Source of the DNA: Paenibacillus sp. NFR01
Lineage (GTDB): Bacteria > Bacillota > Bacilli > Paenibacillales > Paenibacillaceae
NCBI RefSeq assembly: GCF_900111565.1
Contig: NZ_FOIK01000001.1
Span: 248,001 to 312,000, forward strand
Reading direction: 5' to 3'
DNA length: 64,000 bases
Below, piece after piece: positions 9,510-20,711 of the stretch. Each line of letters begins with the position of its first letter. Within the stretch, counting starts at the first letter, position 1. The notes beneath the pieces were generated by a model. The model worked only from the letters and a program-made list of their open reading frames with translations, was not told where the DNA came from and ran no database searches. Both the position numbers and the translations under genes were made by a program.

Positions 9510-10628
9510 GTGCGGATGGAACTTTGGATGGTTGGAAATAAAATCATACTGCTGGCCTATGTCATCGGCCAGACGTATTTCGGCGCCGGGACCGCCAATA
9601 AGATTCTGGTGCTGTTATTTCTGGTTCATATTGCGCTCAGTCTGCTGGCCTATATCGTCAAGGGTTTGCGCTTACGGCAAACGGCAATCTCACTGGATTT
9701 GCTGTTTTTACTGTTCTGTGCAGCCAAGGTTCAGCCGGAGTTTGCGCTGCTTGTTCCGCTCAGCTGGTACGAGCTGGTATCGCTCGGCGGAGGATATAAG
9801 CCTTGGGCGCTGATTCCCGCGCTGCTGCCGCTTCCGGTGTTAAAGGATGTTATGCCGTCGCATTATATTTTTATCGCGGTGCTGACTTTCTTCAACTATG
9901 CGTTAATGTCTTCGTTCAGCGGCCGGGCGGACCGCCAGGAGGAGCGGCTGGACAAGCAGCGGGAGGACATGCAGCGGCTGGCGGCGCAACTGAATGAACG
10001 TCAGGAATTCATGCGTGCATCCGAATATATGGCCAAGCTCGAAGAGCGGAACCGTTTGTCGCAGGAGATTCACGACGGGATCGGACATGCGATGACTGGG
10101 GCGCTGATCCAGATGGAAGCGGCAAAAACACTGCTGTCCATCGATCCGGCCAAAGCGGGAGAACTGCTCCAGAATGCCATCGGGATCTCCAAGGAGGGCA
10201 TTGAAAGCATCCGCTCGACGCTGAAGAGCACGAAGCCTTTGACGGAGCAGCTGGGCTTCAGCCGTATGCAAGCCGGAGTGGAAGAATTCGGGCGGCGCAC
10301 CGGCATGCTGACGAGCATCGTGCATGCAGGAAGCATGGAGCTGATTACCCCCTTGCAATGGAAAATCCTCCATGAGAACGTGCTCGAAGCACTCACCAAT
10401 GCCGGCAAATATTCAGGCGCCACGGCAGTCCATGTGGAGATTCGGGTACTGAACCGTTACATCCGCGCCGTCGTCGCCGACAATGGCCGTGGCAGCGGGA
10501 AGATCGTGAAAGGGCTCGGGCTGCTCGGCATGGAAGAGCGCACCGCGGCTGTGCATGGCACGGTCATTGCCGATGGAGAAGACGGTTTTACTGTAACGAC
10601 TCTTATCCCCTACGAAAAAAAATCATAG
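9510..10628 (+). CDS. Sensor histidine kinase, HisKA_3 (NarX/DesK/LnrJ-like) type
   Basis: 372 residues, GTG start at 9510 with AAGGAAGGG just upstream. An ATG two codons in is an alternative. The N-terminal half (about 8-140) holds several membrane helices with almost no extracellular loop, which suits sensing of a membrane-active compound. A coiled linker (about 140-185) precedes the HisKA_3 dimerisation domain with the His in RLSQEIHDGIGHAMTG. The HATPase domain has ENVLEALTNAGKYSGA and the G-box DNGRGSG / GLGLLGMEER. It partners the preceding regulator. Confidence 0.92.
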   Translation: MRMELWMVGNKIILLAYVIGQTYFGAGTANKILVLLFLVHIALSLLAYIVKGLRLRQTAISLDLLFLLFCAAKVQPEFALLVPLSWYELVSLGGGYKPWALIPALLPLPVLKDVMPSHYIFIAVLTFFNYALMSSFSGRADRQEERLDKQREDMQRLAAQLNERQEFMRASEYMAKLEERNRLSQEIHDGIGHAMTGALIQMEAAKTLLSIDPAKAGELLQNAIGISKEGIESIRSTLKSTKPLTEQLGFSRMQAGVEEFGRRTGMLTSIVHAGSMELITPLQWKILHENVLEALTNAGKYSGATAVHVEIRVLNRYIRAVVADNGRGSGKIVKGLGLLGMEERTAAVHGTVIADGEDGFTVTTLIPYEKKS

Positions 10629-10647
10629 CCAACCCATGAGATTTCCC

Positions 10648-10709
10648 ATACTCAAATGATGAACTTCTGCACTGCACAGGTTCATTTTTTTTGTCTACAA
10701 TTTGAGTAT
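10648..10709 (+). terminator. Terminator after the kinase gene, enclosed by a 10-bp inverted repeat
   Basis: ATGAAC (10659-10664) pairs with GTTCAT (10680-10685), with an inner CTG/CAG pairing, and is followed by eight T, a standard intrinsic terminator. It is flanked by a perfect 10-bp inverted repeat (10648-10657 ATACTCAAAT and 10700-10709 ATTTGAGTAT). The right arm lies about 30 bp before the ABC ATPase start and could be a regulator half-site. Confidence 0.75.
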
Positions 10710-10739
10710 CGATTGAATGAAGAGAGGGTGTGAACGGGA

Positions 10740-11675
10740 ATGAACGTACTGGAGATCCGCGAGTTAAGCAAAAAATTCGGCGATTTCATTGCTGTGGACC
10801 ATATTTCGCTGACCATTCGCGAGGGAGAAATTTTCGGCTTCCTGGGCGCGAACGGCGCGGGGAAAAGCACCACCATCAACATGGTATCCTCGCTGCTCCG
10901 TCCGTCCGGCGGCGAAATCCGCATTCTGGGCAAGGATATTGCCCGCAACCGGCGCCACGCCAAGATGAACCTGGGCATCGTGCCGCAGGAGCTGGCGATT
11001 TACGAGGATATGACGGCGTACGAGAACGTGAGCTTTTTTGCCGGTTTGTATGGACTCCGGGGGAAAAAACTTCAGGACAGCGTCCTGGAAGCCTTGGAAT
11101 TCGTAGGCTTGAGCGATAAAGCGAAGCAGTTCCCCAAAAATTTCTCCGGCGGCATGAAGCGGCGCCTTAACATTGCCTGCGCCATTGCGCATAAACCGAA
11201 GCTGATTATCATGGATGAGCCGACCGTCGGTATCGACCCGCAGTCCCGCAACTATATTCTCGCCTCCGTGCGGAAGCTGAACGAATCGGGCTGCACGATT
11301 ATTTATACCAGCCATTACATGGAGGAGGTCGAGGAGATCTGCACGCAGATCGCGATCGTTGACCACGGTAAGGTGATTGCGGAAGGAACCAAGGAACAGC
11401 TCAAAGCGACGATCACGGACATGAAAAATATCCGCATTGAACTGAAATCCTCCCTCGGCTCGGAAAGCGACAAGATAAAGACCATTGCCGGCGTGCGGAA
11501 AGCGGAGCAGGAAGAAAACGTTCTGCACATTTACAGCGATGCGGCGGTGGATAACCTGAACCTCATTCTGAAGCAGCTGATCGAGGATGGCAAAGAGATC
11601 AAGGCAGTGGAAGAGCAGGAGCCAAATTTGGAGACCGTCTTCCTGACGCTGACCGGACGGAAACTTCGGGACTGA
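10740..11675 (+). CDS. ABC transporter ATP-binding protein (drug exporter, LnrL-like)
   Basis: 311 residues. Walker A GANGAGKSTT (about residue 38), Q-loop in GIVPQELAIYED, signature FSGGMKRRLN, Walker B LIIMDEPTVGID, H-loop in YTSHYMEEVEE. A C-terminal domain of about 90 residues is typical of ABC-2 drug-export ATPases (CcmA/DrrA group). It is followed by two permease genes with 22-bp and 1-bp gaps, forming one operon. The length and the order ATPase-permease-permease behind a NarL-type two-component system match B. subtilis LnrLMN, which confers linearmycin resistance. The actual substrate here is inferred only. Confidence 0.93.
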   Translation: MNVLEIRELSKKFGDFIAVDHISLTIREGEIFGFLGANGAGKSTTINMVSSLLRPSGGEIRILGKDIARNRRHAKMNLGIVPQELAIYEDMTAYENVSFFAGLYGLRGKKLQDSVLEALEFVGLSDKAKQFPKNFSGGMKRRLNIACAIAHKPKLIIMDEPTVGIDPQSRNYILASVRKLNESGCTIIYTSHYMEEVEEICTQIAIVDHGKVIAEGTKEQLKATITDMKNIRIELKSSLGSESDKIKTIAGVRKAEQEENVLHIYSDAAVDNLNLILKQLIEDGKEIKAVEEQEPNLETVFLTLTGRKLRD

Positions 11676-11697
11676 AGCCCGGGAAGGAGATGGAGTC

Positions 11698-12819
11698 ATG
11701 AATGCCTTATCAATTGCGTTAAAAGAAATGAAGCATGATATACGCGACAAACGGAATTTAGTTTTTATGCTGGCGTTTCCGATCGTGCTGATGGTCATTC
11801 TCGGACTGGCGCTAAACAATGCCTTTTCCAGTTCGGCGTCGGTCGGCGACCTTAAAGTACTCGTGAACAATACCAGTACGGGTATGCTCGCTCAATCTTT
11901 CGGCAAATTCGCCAAGGCGACGGAGCCGGAAGGCATTGCTTTCGTGACCGCAAGCGCGGACACAGACGGGCAAAAGGAAGTCAGGCTCAATCACGATACG
12001 GCTTACGTCGAGCTGAGCGACAGCGGCATGAAGCTGTATACCAGCGAGTCCAATCTGGTGGAGAGCAACATCGTGGAGGGCATGCTGCGCGTCTTCGCGG
12101 ATAAATACAATGCAGCCGCTGCCGTTGCCGCAGTTGATCCTGCGCAGGCCGCGAGCCTCTTCAATGACGGCGGCGCAGACTATGTAAAGGAAACCTCCAT
12201 CGTTGCCGACCGTGAACCCGGTTCGGTGGACTACTACGCGATGGCGATGGCTGTCATGCTTGCCTTATGGGGCGCTTTTTCGGCCGGATTCCTGATCCGC
12301 CGCGAAGTCGTCCGGGGTACGGCTGCCCGGCTGATCGCCGCTCCGGTTAAGAAAGCCGATATCTTTATCGGCAAGGTCATCGGCGGGGTGGCCATCAATT
12401 TCATCTGCGTACTGATCTTGATTCTTTTCAGTAAATATGTGCTGGACGCTTATTGGGGCGAGCATCCGCTGGCCGTCTGCGGCGTGCTTTTGTCCGAAGT
12501 GATCATGTCGGTCAGCTTCGGCCTGGCGGTGAGTTATGTAGTCAAAGAAGGGTCGGCTCGCGGAATTCTGATGCTGATCGTACAGCTAGCTTCGTTTTTC
12601 GGAGGGGCGTATTTTCCGGTGCAGGATGGCGGTGGCGGCGGGTTTATGCAAGTCGTATCCCATCTTTCGCCGATCCGCTGGGCTAACGACGCGTTGACGG
12701 AAATGATCTACGGCGGCCACCTGATGGAAGCTTGGCGCGTGATGGGACTTAACCTGGCGCTGGCCGCAGGCATGCTTGCCTTGTCCGGTGTCCTGATGAG
12801 CAGAAGGGAGGGACTCTAA
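11698..12819 (+). CDS. ABC-2 type transporter permease (LnrM-like)
   Basis: 373 residues. One N-terminal TM helix (about 20-40, NLVFMLAFPIVLMVILGLAL) is followed by a large extracytoplasmic domain (about 45-180). A C-terminal membrane block with about five helices includes YYAMAMAVMLALWGAFSAGF. This is the layout of the ABC2_membrane_3 family. The start has AAGGAGATGGAGTC immediately upstream. It pairs with the next permease to form a heterodimeric exporter with the preceding ATPase. Confidence 0.9.
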   Translation: MNALSIALKEMKHDIRDKRNLVFMLAFPIVLMVILGLALNNAFSSSASVGDLKVLVNNTSTGMLAQSFGKFAKATEPEGIAFVTASADTDGQKEVRLNHDTAYVELSDSGMKLYTSESNLVESNIVEGMLRVFADKYNAAAAVAAVDPAQAASLFNDGGADYVKETSIVADREPGSVDYYAMAMAVMLALWGAFSAGFLIRREVVRGTAARLIAAPVKKADIFIGKVIGGVAINFICVLILILFSKYVLDAYWGEHPLAVCGVLLSEVIMSVSFGLAVSYVVKEGSARGILMLIVQLASFFGGAYFPVQDGGGGGFMQVVSHLSPIRWANDALTEMIYGGHLMEAWRVMGLNLALAAGMLALSGVLMSRREGL

Positions 12820-12820
12820 G

Positions 12821-13975
12821 ATGTGGAAAGATCTATGGTTTCTGGTCCGAACGACACTGTGGACGACGTTCCGTAAACGGTCCAATCTGCTGATTTATTT
12901 CGGACTGCCGATTGCCGGGATATTGATCTCGACGGTACTGTATGGCCAGGCGGATGCAAGGGATTTGCGGGTCGGGATCGTGAACAACGATGCACAGCAG
13001 AATATCGCAGCGGATACGGTAAGTTTTCTCGGCGGCCTTGACCGGATCACGCTTAAAGTTCTGTCTGAGCAAGAACTGCACGATAAGCTGGCTGCAGGCG
13101 ATTTGGACAGCGGCGTAATTCTTGGGGCGGGGTATTCGGAAAGCGTGCGGCAGGGCAAGCCGGCGCAGATTACAATTGAATCCGTTAAAGGCGCGCAGGC
13201 TACCGCCTACATTAAAGCAATGCTAAACGGCTATGTCGATAACCTGACCGCGCTCGGCCGGATCAGCGGCGGAGACGGCGCGAAATTCCAGGAGCTGTAC
13301 ACAGGGTATCAGCATTCGGAATTCAAGGTGTCCCCGCTCCAGCTGAAGGATGACTCCAGAGTAAATAACATGTCTTATCAGTCGATCGGCTTCCTGATCC
13401 TGTTCATGCTGACCTCGGCGACCAACCTTTCCGAGCTGATTCTCAAAAACCGTGAAAACCGCACCTATTTCCGCGTGCTGTCATCGCCGGTCGAATCCCG
13501 GACATATGTCATCTCCAACATCGTCGTCAACCTGTGCGTCATGCTGGCACAAATCGTTGTTGCTTTGTTCGTGATGAGGGAGATCTTCGGCGTGGCCCCG
13601 GCGGAAATCTCGATGGGCGCGATGCTGGGCATTATGGCGATCTTTGCCCTGGTTTCCGTCAGCCTTTCGCTGGTTATCGTTTCGTTCTCCAAGTCGACCG
13701 CTTCGGCGGGGGCTTTGCAGAATCTGATCGTGACCCCGACCTGCCTGCTGTCGGGCTGCTTTTTCCCGATTGAGGTTATGCCTGATTCCATTCGGCGGAT
13801 CGCTGATTTCCTGCCGCAGAAATGGGTCCTGCAATCCATCACCAAGCTGCAAGCCGGCGGCTCTTTCGCCGATATCGGCTTTAATCTCGCGCTGCTGGTC
13901 GCTTTCGCCGTCGTCTTCTTTCTGATTGCGACGTACAAATTCGGCCGGAATAATGATACGCGGAACTTTGTGTAA
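12821..13975 (+). CDS. ABC-2 type transporter permease (LnrN-like)
   Basis: 384 residues, same layout as the preceding permease. TM1 is at about 24-44 (LLIYFGLPIAGILIST), then an external domain to about 180, then five or so helices including SIGFLILFMLTSATNLSEL and LLVAFAVVFFLIATY. It starts one base after the previous stop, with an SD (GGGAGG) inside the previous gene, so translation is probably coupled. Last gene of the exporter operon. Confidence 0.9.
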   Translation: MWKDLWFLVRTTLWTTFRKRSNLLIYFGLPIAGILISTVLYGQADARDLRVGIVNNDAQQNIAADTVSFLGGLDRITLKVLSEQELHDKLAAGDLDSGVILGAGYSESVRQGKPAQITIESVKGAQATAYIKAMLNGYVDNLTALGRISGGDGAKFQELYTGYQHSEFKVSPLQLKDDSRVNNMSYQSIGFLILFMLTSATNLSELILKNRENRTYFRVLSSPVESRTYVISNIVVNLCVMLAQIVVALFVMREIFGVAPAEISMGAMLGIMAIFALVSVSLSLVIVSFSKSTASAGALQNLIVTPTCLLSGCFFPIEVMPDSIRRIADFLPQKWVLQSITKLQAGGSFADIGFNLALLVAFAVVFFLIATYKFGRNNDTRNFV

Positions 13976-13991
13976 TCGAGAATCTCCGAGC

Positions 13992-14029
13992 CAGTCCCCC
14001 GGGCGGTATGTGCCAGGCGGGACTGTTTT
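13992..14029 (+). terminator. Intrinsic terminator of the ABC-2 exporter operon
   Basis: CAGTCCC (13992-13998) pairs with GGGACTG (14019-14025), with a GC-rich interior, followed by TTTTA. It lies 17 bp after the second permease stop. Confidence 0.7.
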
Positions 14030-14619
14030 AATGTAATCCAACGGCGATTGGAACAACGGACCGTCTTCGCAGCGTCCACCATAGAACTAAGGTTGGTTCT
14101 CGGAAGAGTAATCCTCACGCCGGGGATTCACCCTCCGACCCTTCGGGTATTGGATTTAAGTTGCGACATATACTAAACGGGCTGTACGATGCGGCGTTTA
14201 TAAATTTTATTATGAAGATACGCAATGCTGTGATACAATTATCTGGTTGTCCAGTTACATTGGTATGTGCCGCCTGGTTCTGGACAAGTTATTCAACGGA
14301 TCAAAGGAATCCAAAGCAAACAAGAGCATTCCAGTGTATTTCCGTGCATTCAAGAGTATTAACAGGAAAAGTTGAATATTTTACAGTGTCGGCAGCAAAT
14401 TTTGTCGATATTTATTGATTTCTTGTTATGCTTTATGTATAATCAGCCTTGTTGATTTTGCACATGGAACAGTCTGGTGCTTCCAAAGCGGGTTTTGACG
14501 CAGCGGATTCTCTGAAGCCGGGTTGCAAAAACTTTATTTTAAGTTGAGTCAGTAATGGATGAAGTAATTTTGTTACCAGGAATCATACGCTGACAAAAAA
14601 ACTTTGGGGGGTTATCCAT
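14030..14619. other. Gene-free stretch upstream of the carboxynorspermidine genes
   Basis: About 590 bp with no convincing gene. An open frame at 14161-14418 has no ribosome binding site or protein-like composition. The left third is relatively GC-rich with small palindromes. The right part is AT-rich and carries the promoter at 14415-14443. The roughly 170 nt between that promoter and the gene start form a long untranslated leader in which I recognise no riboswitch. Confidence 0.5.
14415..14443 (+). promoter_or_regulatory. Sigma-A type promoter for the carboxynorspermidine operon
   Basis: -35 TTGATT (14415-14420), 17-nt spacer, -10 TATAAT (14438-14443). It would give a leader of about 170 nt before the TTG start at 14620. 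Confidence 0.7.
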
Positions 14620-15819
14620 TTGGGAAAAGCGTTAATCATTGGCGCCGGCGGCGTGGCAAGCGTTGTAGTTCATAAATGCTGCCAAAATCCGGACGTATTC
14701 GAAGAAATCTGTATTGCAAGCCGTACGCTCGCGAAATGCGATGCGCTGAAGGAAAAATTGTCCGGAGGACAAACCAAAATCTCCACAGCGCAGCTTGATG
14801 CCGACAACACGGACGAAGTGATCGCACTGATCAAGAGCTTCCAGCCCGAAGTGGTCATCAATGTCGCTCTCCCTTATCAGGACCTGACCATTATGGACGC
14901 ATGCCTGGCAACGGGAGTGCACTATGTGGACACTGCGAACTATGAGCCGCAAGACACTGCCAAGTTTGAATACTCCTGGCAATGGGCTTATAAAGAAAAA
15001 TTCGAACAAGCCGGAATTACGGCGCTGCTCGGCAGCGGTTTTGACCCGGGGGTAACCGGCGTATTTACGGCCTATGCGCAAAAACATTATTTTGACGAAA
15101 TCCACACCATCGATATCGTGGACGCCAATGCAGGCGATCACGGGTATCCGTTTGCCACGAACTTCAATCCGGAGATCAACATCCGCGAGATTACCGCAAA
15201 CGGCCGCTATTTCGAGAACGGCGAATGGATCGAAACGGCTCCGCTGTCCGAGAAGAAGGTATACGATCTTCCGGAAATCGGCCCGAAAGACATCTACCTG
15301 CTCTACCATGAAGAGCTGGAATCGCTGGCGAAGAACATCAAGGGCGTGAAGAAGATCCGCTTCTGGATGACCTTCTCGCAAAACTACCTGACCCATCTGA
15401 AGGTTCTGGAGAATGTCGGCATGACCTCCATCGAACCGATCGTATATGAAGGCAAAGAAATTATTCCGCTGCAATTCCTGAAAGCCATTCTGCCGGACCC
15501 GGCTTCCCTGGGACCAAGAACGAAGGGCAAAACAAATATCGGCTGCATCATCCAGGGCACCAAAGACGGCCAGCCGAAAACGTACTATGTCTATAATGTG
15601 TGCGATCATGAGGAATGCTACAGAGAGGTCGGCTCCCAAGCGATTTCCTACACGACCGGCGTACCGGCGATGATCGGCGCAATGATGATCATGAAGGGCA
15701 TCTGGAAAAAACCGGGCGTATACAACGTCGAAGAGTTCGATCCGGACCCATTCATGGACGCACTGAACAAATACGGCCTGCCTTGGCAAGAAGATTTCTC
15801 GCCGACGCTGCTGGACTAG
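14620..15819 (+). CDS. Carboxynorspermidine/carboxyspermidine dehydrogenase (saccharopine dehydrogenase family)
   Basis: 399 residues, TTG start at 14620 preceded by GGGGGG. Rossmann motif GAGGVASVVVHKC at the N-terminus, then the saccharopine-dehydrogenase-like core (VVINVALPYQD, GVHYVDTANYEPQ, GSGFDPGVTGVF). The family reductively condenses aspartate-semialdehyde with a diamine (diaminopropane or putrescine) to give carboxynorspermidine or carboxyspermidine, using NADPH. The next gene, 12 bp downstream, is the matching decarboxylase, which makes this call strong. Which diamine is used cannot be told from sequence. Confidence 0.93.
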   Translation: MGKALIIGAGGVASVVVHKCCQNPDVFEEICIASRTLAKCDALKEKLSGGQTKISTAQLDADNTDEVIALIKSFQPEVVINVALPYQDLTIMDACLATGVHYVDTANYEPQDTAKFEYSWQWAYKEKFEQAGITALLGSGFDPGVTGVFTAYAQKHYFDEIHTIDIVDANAGDHGYPFATNFNPEINIREITANGRYFENGEWIETAPLSEKKVYDLPEIGPKDIYLLYHEELESLAKNIKGVKKIRFWMTFSQNYLTHLKVLENVGMTSIEPIVYEGKEIIPLQFLKAILPDPASLGPRTKGKTNIGCIIQGTKDGQPKTYYVYNVCDHEECYREVGSQAISYTTGVPAMIGAMMIMKGIWKKPGVYNVEEFDPDPFMDALNKYGLPWQEDFSPTLLD

Positions 15820-15831
15820 GGCGAAAGCGCG

Positions 15832-16977
15832 ATGAACGAACTGAATATCGACATCCGCAACTTGCCGTCCCCCGCTTATCTGGTTGATGAGCGGCTGCTC
15901 AAGAAGAACCTGGAGACCCTGAACTATGTTCAGGAACGTACGGGCGCTAAGATTCTTCTGGCGCAAAAAGGGTTCTCCATGCATGCGCTGTATCCGCTCG
16001 TCGGACAATATTTGGCCGGCGTTACCTCCAGCTCGCTGTTCGAAGCCCGTCTGGGCTTTGAAGAGATGGGCAAGGAGGTCCATGTGTACGCTCCGGCGTA
16101 CATGGAGCGGGAATTCGACGAGTTGCTTGGCTATACCGACCATATTGTGTTTAATTCGTTCGACCAGTGGAACCGGTTCAAGGACCGGGTGCAAAACGCA
16201 GGGAAGCCGATCAGCTGCGGTATCCGCGTCAACCCGGAGTACTCCGAAATCGAAGTTCCGCTGTATGATCCTTGTTACAACTACTCCCGTATGGGCGTGA
16301 CGTTGCCGAATTTCCGCCCGGAAGAGCTGAACGGCATTGACGGCCTGCATTTCCATACGATGTGCGAGCAGAACTCCGATACGCTGGAGCGCACGCTCAA
16401 GGTTGTGGAAGAGAAGTTCGGCCCATTCTTGCACGGCATGAAATGGCTCAACTTCGGCGGCGGGCATCATATCACCCGCCCGGACTACGATCTGGAGACG
16501 CTGATCAAATGCATCCTTCACATGAAGGAAACCTATAATGTGCAAATTTATCTGGAGCCGGGTGAAGCAGTAGCCCTGAATACGGGTTATCTGGTTGCCA
16601 CTGTTCTTGACACGATGCACAACGGCATGGATATTGCCATTCTGGATACCTCGGCGGAATGCCATATGCCGGACGTACTGGCGATGCCGTATCGTCCCAA
16701 TATCATCGGCGCCGGACAACCGGGAGAGTATCCATACACGTATCGTCTGGGCGGCATGACCTGCCTGGCCGGCGACGTAATCGGCGATTACTCCTTCAAG
16801 GAACCGTTGAAATACGGCGACAAGCTGGTGTTCCTCGATATGGCGCATTATTCCATGGTCAAAAATCATATGTTCAACGGCGTAAACCTTCCGGCCATCG
16901 CTTCGTACAACGACGAAGAAGGCATCAAGGTCATCCGGGAATTCGAATATTCGGATTTCAGCCGCCGTTTGTCTTAA
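15832..16977 (+). CDS. nspC: Carboxynorspermidine/carboxyspermidine decarboxylase
   Basis: 381 residues. PLP-dependent alanine-racemase-fold decarboxylase. The PLP lysine is in KILLAQKGFSMHAL near the N-terminus, a His/Cys motif is in GLHFHTMCEQ, the Gly-rich phosphate-binding loop is in LNFGGGHHI, and the C-terminal active-site Cys region is GGMTCLAGDVIGDY. It removes CO2 from carboxy(nor)spermidine, the last step of this spermidine-like pathway, which replaces the S-adenosylmethionine decarboxylase route. It forms an operon with the preceding dehydrogenase and is followed by a terminator. Confidence 0.95.
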   Translation: MNELNIDIRNLPSPAYLVDERLLKKNLETLNYVQERTGAKILLAQKGFSMHALYPLVGQYLAGVTSSSLFEARLGFEEMGKEVHVYAPAYMEREFDELLGYTDHIVFNSFDQWNRFKDRVQNAGKPISCGIRVNPEYSEIEVPLYDPCYNYSRMGVTLPNFRPEELNGIDGLHFHTMCEQNSDTLERTLKVVEEKFGPFLHGMKWLNFGGGHHITRPDYDLETLIKCILHMKETYNVQIYLEPGEAVALNTGYLVATVLDTMHNGMDIAILDTSAECHMPDVLAMPYRPNIIGAGQPGEYPYTYRLGGMTCLAGDVIGDYSFKEPLKYGDKLVFLDMAHYSMVKNHMFNGVNLPAIASYNDEEGIKVIREFEYSDFSRRLS

Positions 16978-16987
16978 TCCGTTTTGC

Positions 16988-17025
16988 AGCGCTCCGCGGG
17001 CCTTTGGCCTGCGGAGCGCTTTTTG
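16988..17025 (+). terminator. Intrinsic terminator after nspC
   Basis: A stem of 14 bp (16988-17001 with 17007-17020, one G-T pair) is followed by a run of T. It ends the two-gene polyamine operon. Confidence 0.85.
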
Positions 17026-17053
17026 CTTTCTGGACAATGGCAGGGGACGCAAA

Positions 17054-17080
17054 AAAACCTGAGACAGGGTCTCAGGTTTT
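17054..17080. promoter_or_regulatory. Perfect 12-bp inverted repeat just upstream of the rph promoter
   Basis: Arms at 17054-17065 and 17069-17080 with a 3-nt loop. The core is CCTGAGAC/GTCTCAGG, flanked by A on the left and T on the right. It can be a second, bidirectional terminator behind nspC. Because it ends 5 bp before the -35 box at 17086 it could also be an operator or part of rifampicin-responsive control. Confidence 0.55.
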
Positions 17081-17085
17081 GATCA

Positions 17086-17114
17086 TTGCATATGAAAATG
17101 TACAGTGCTATAAT
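17086..17114 (+). promoter_or_regulatory. Sigma-A type promoter for rph
   Basis: -35 TTGCAT (17086-17091), 17-nt spacer, -10 TATAAT (17109-17114). The AT-rich leader to the gene start is about 110 nt. Confidence 0.72.
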
Positions 17115-17185
17115 CAACTGACGACTATTCTTAGGAAAATAAACATAGATTATATATCTTACATTTTAATTGTATCATTTCGTAA

Positions 17186-20677
<3,492 letters not shown>

Positions 20678-20711
20678 TTATAAATTCCTCCAATATTATT
20701 CCTCAGCCTGC

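Noticed and set aside
14161-14418. 85-residue open frame
   Set aside because: No ribosome binding site, unlikely composition, and it runs into the promoter region of the polyamine operon.
14632-17052. 806-residue open frame on the minus strand
   Set aside because: It lies exactly antisense to the dehydrogenase and nspC genes, has no protein-family features, and arises from codon bias on the coding strand.
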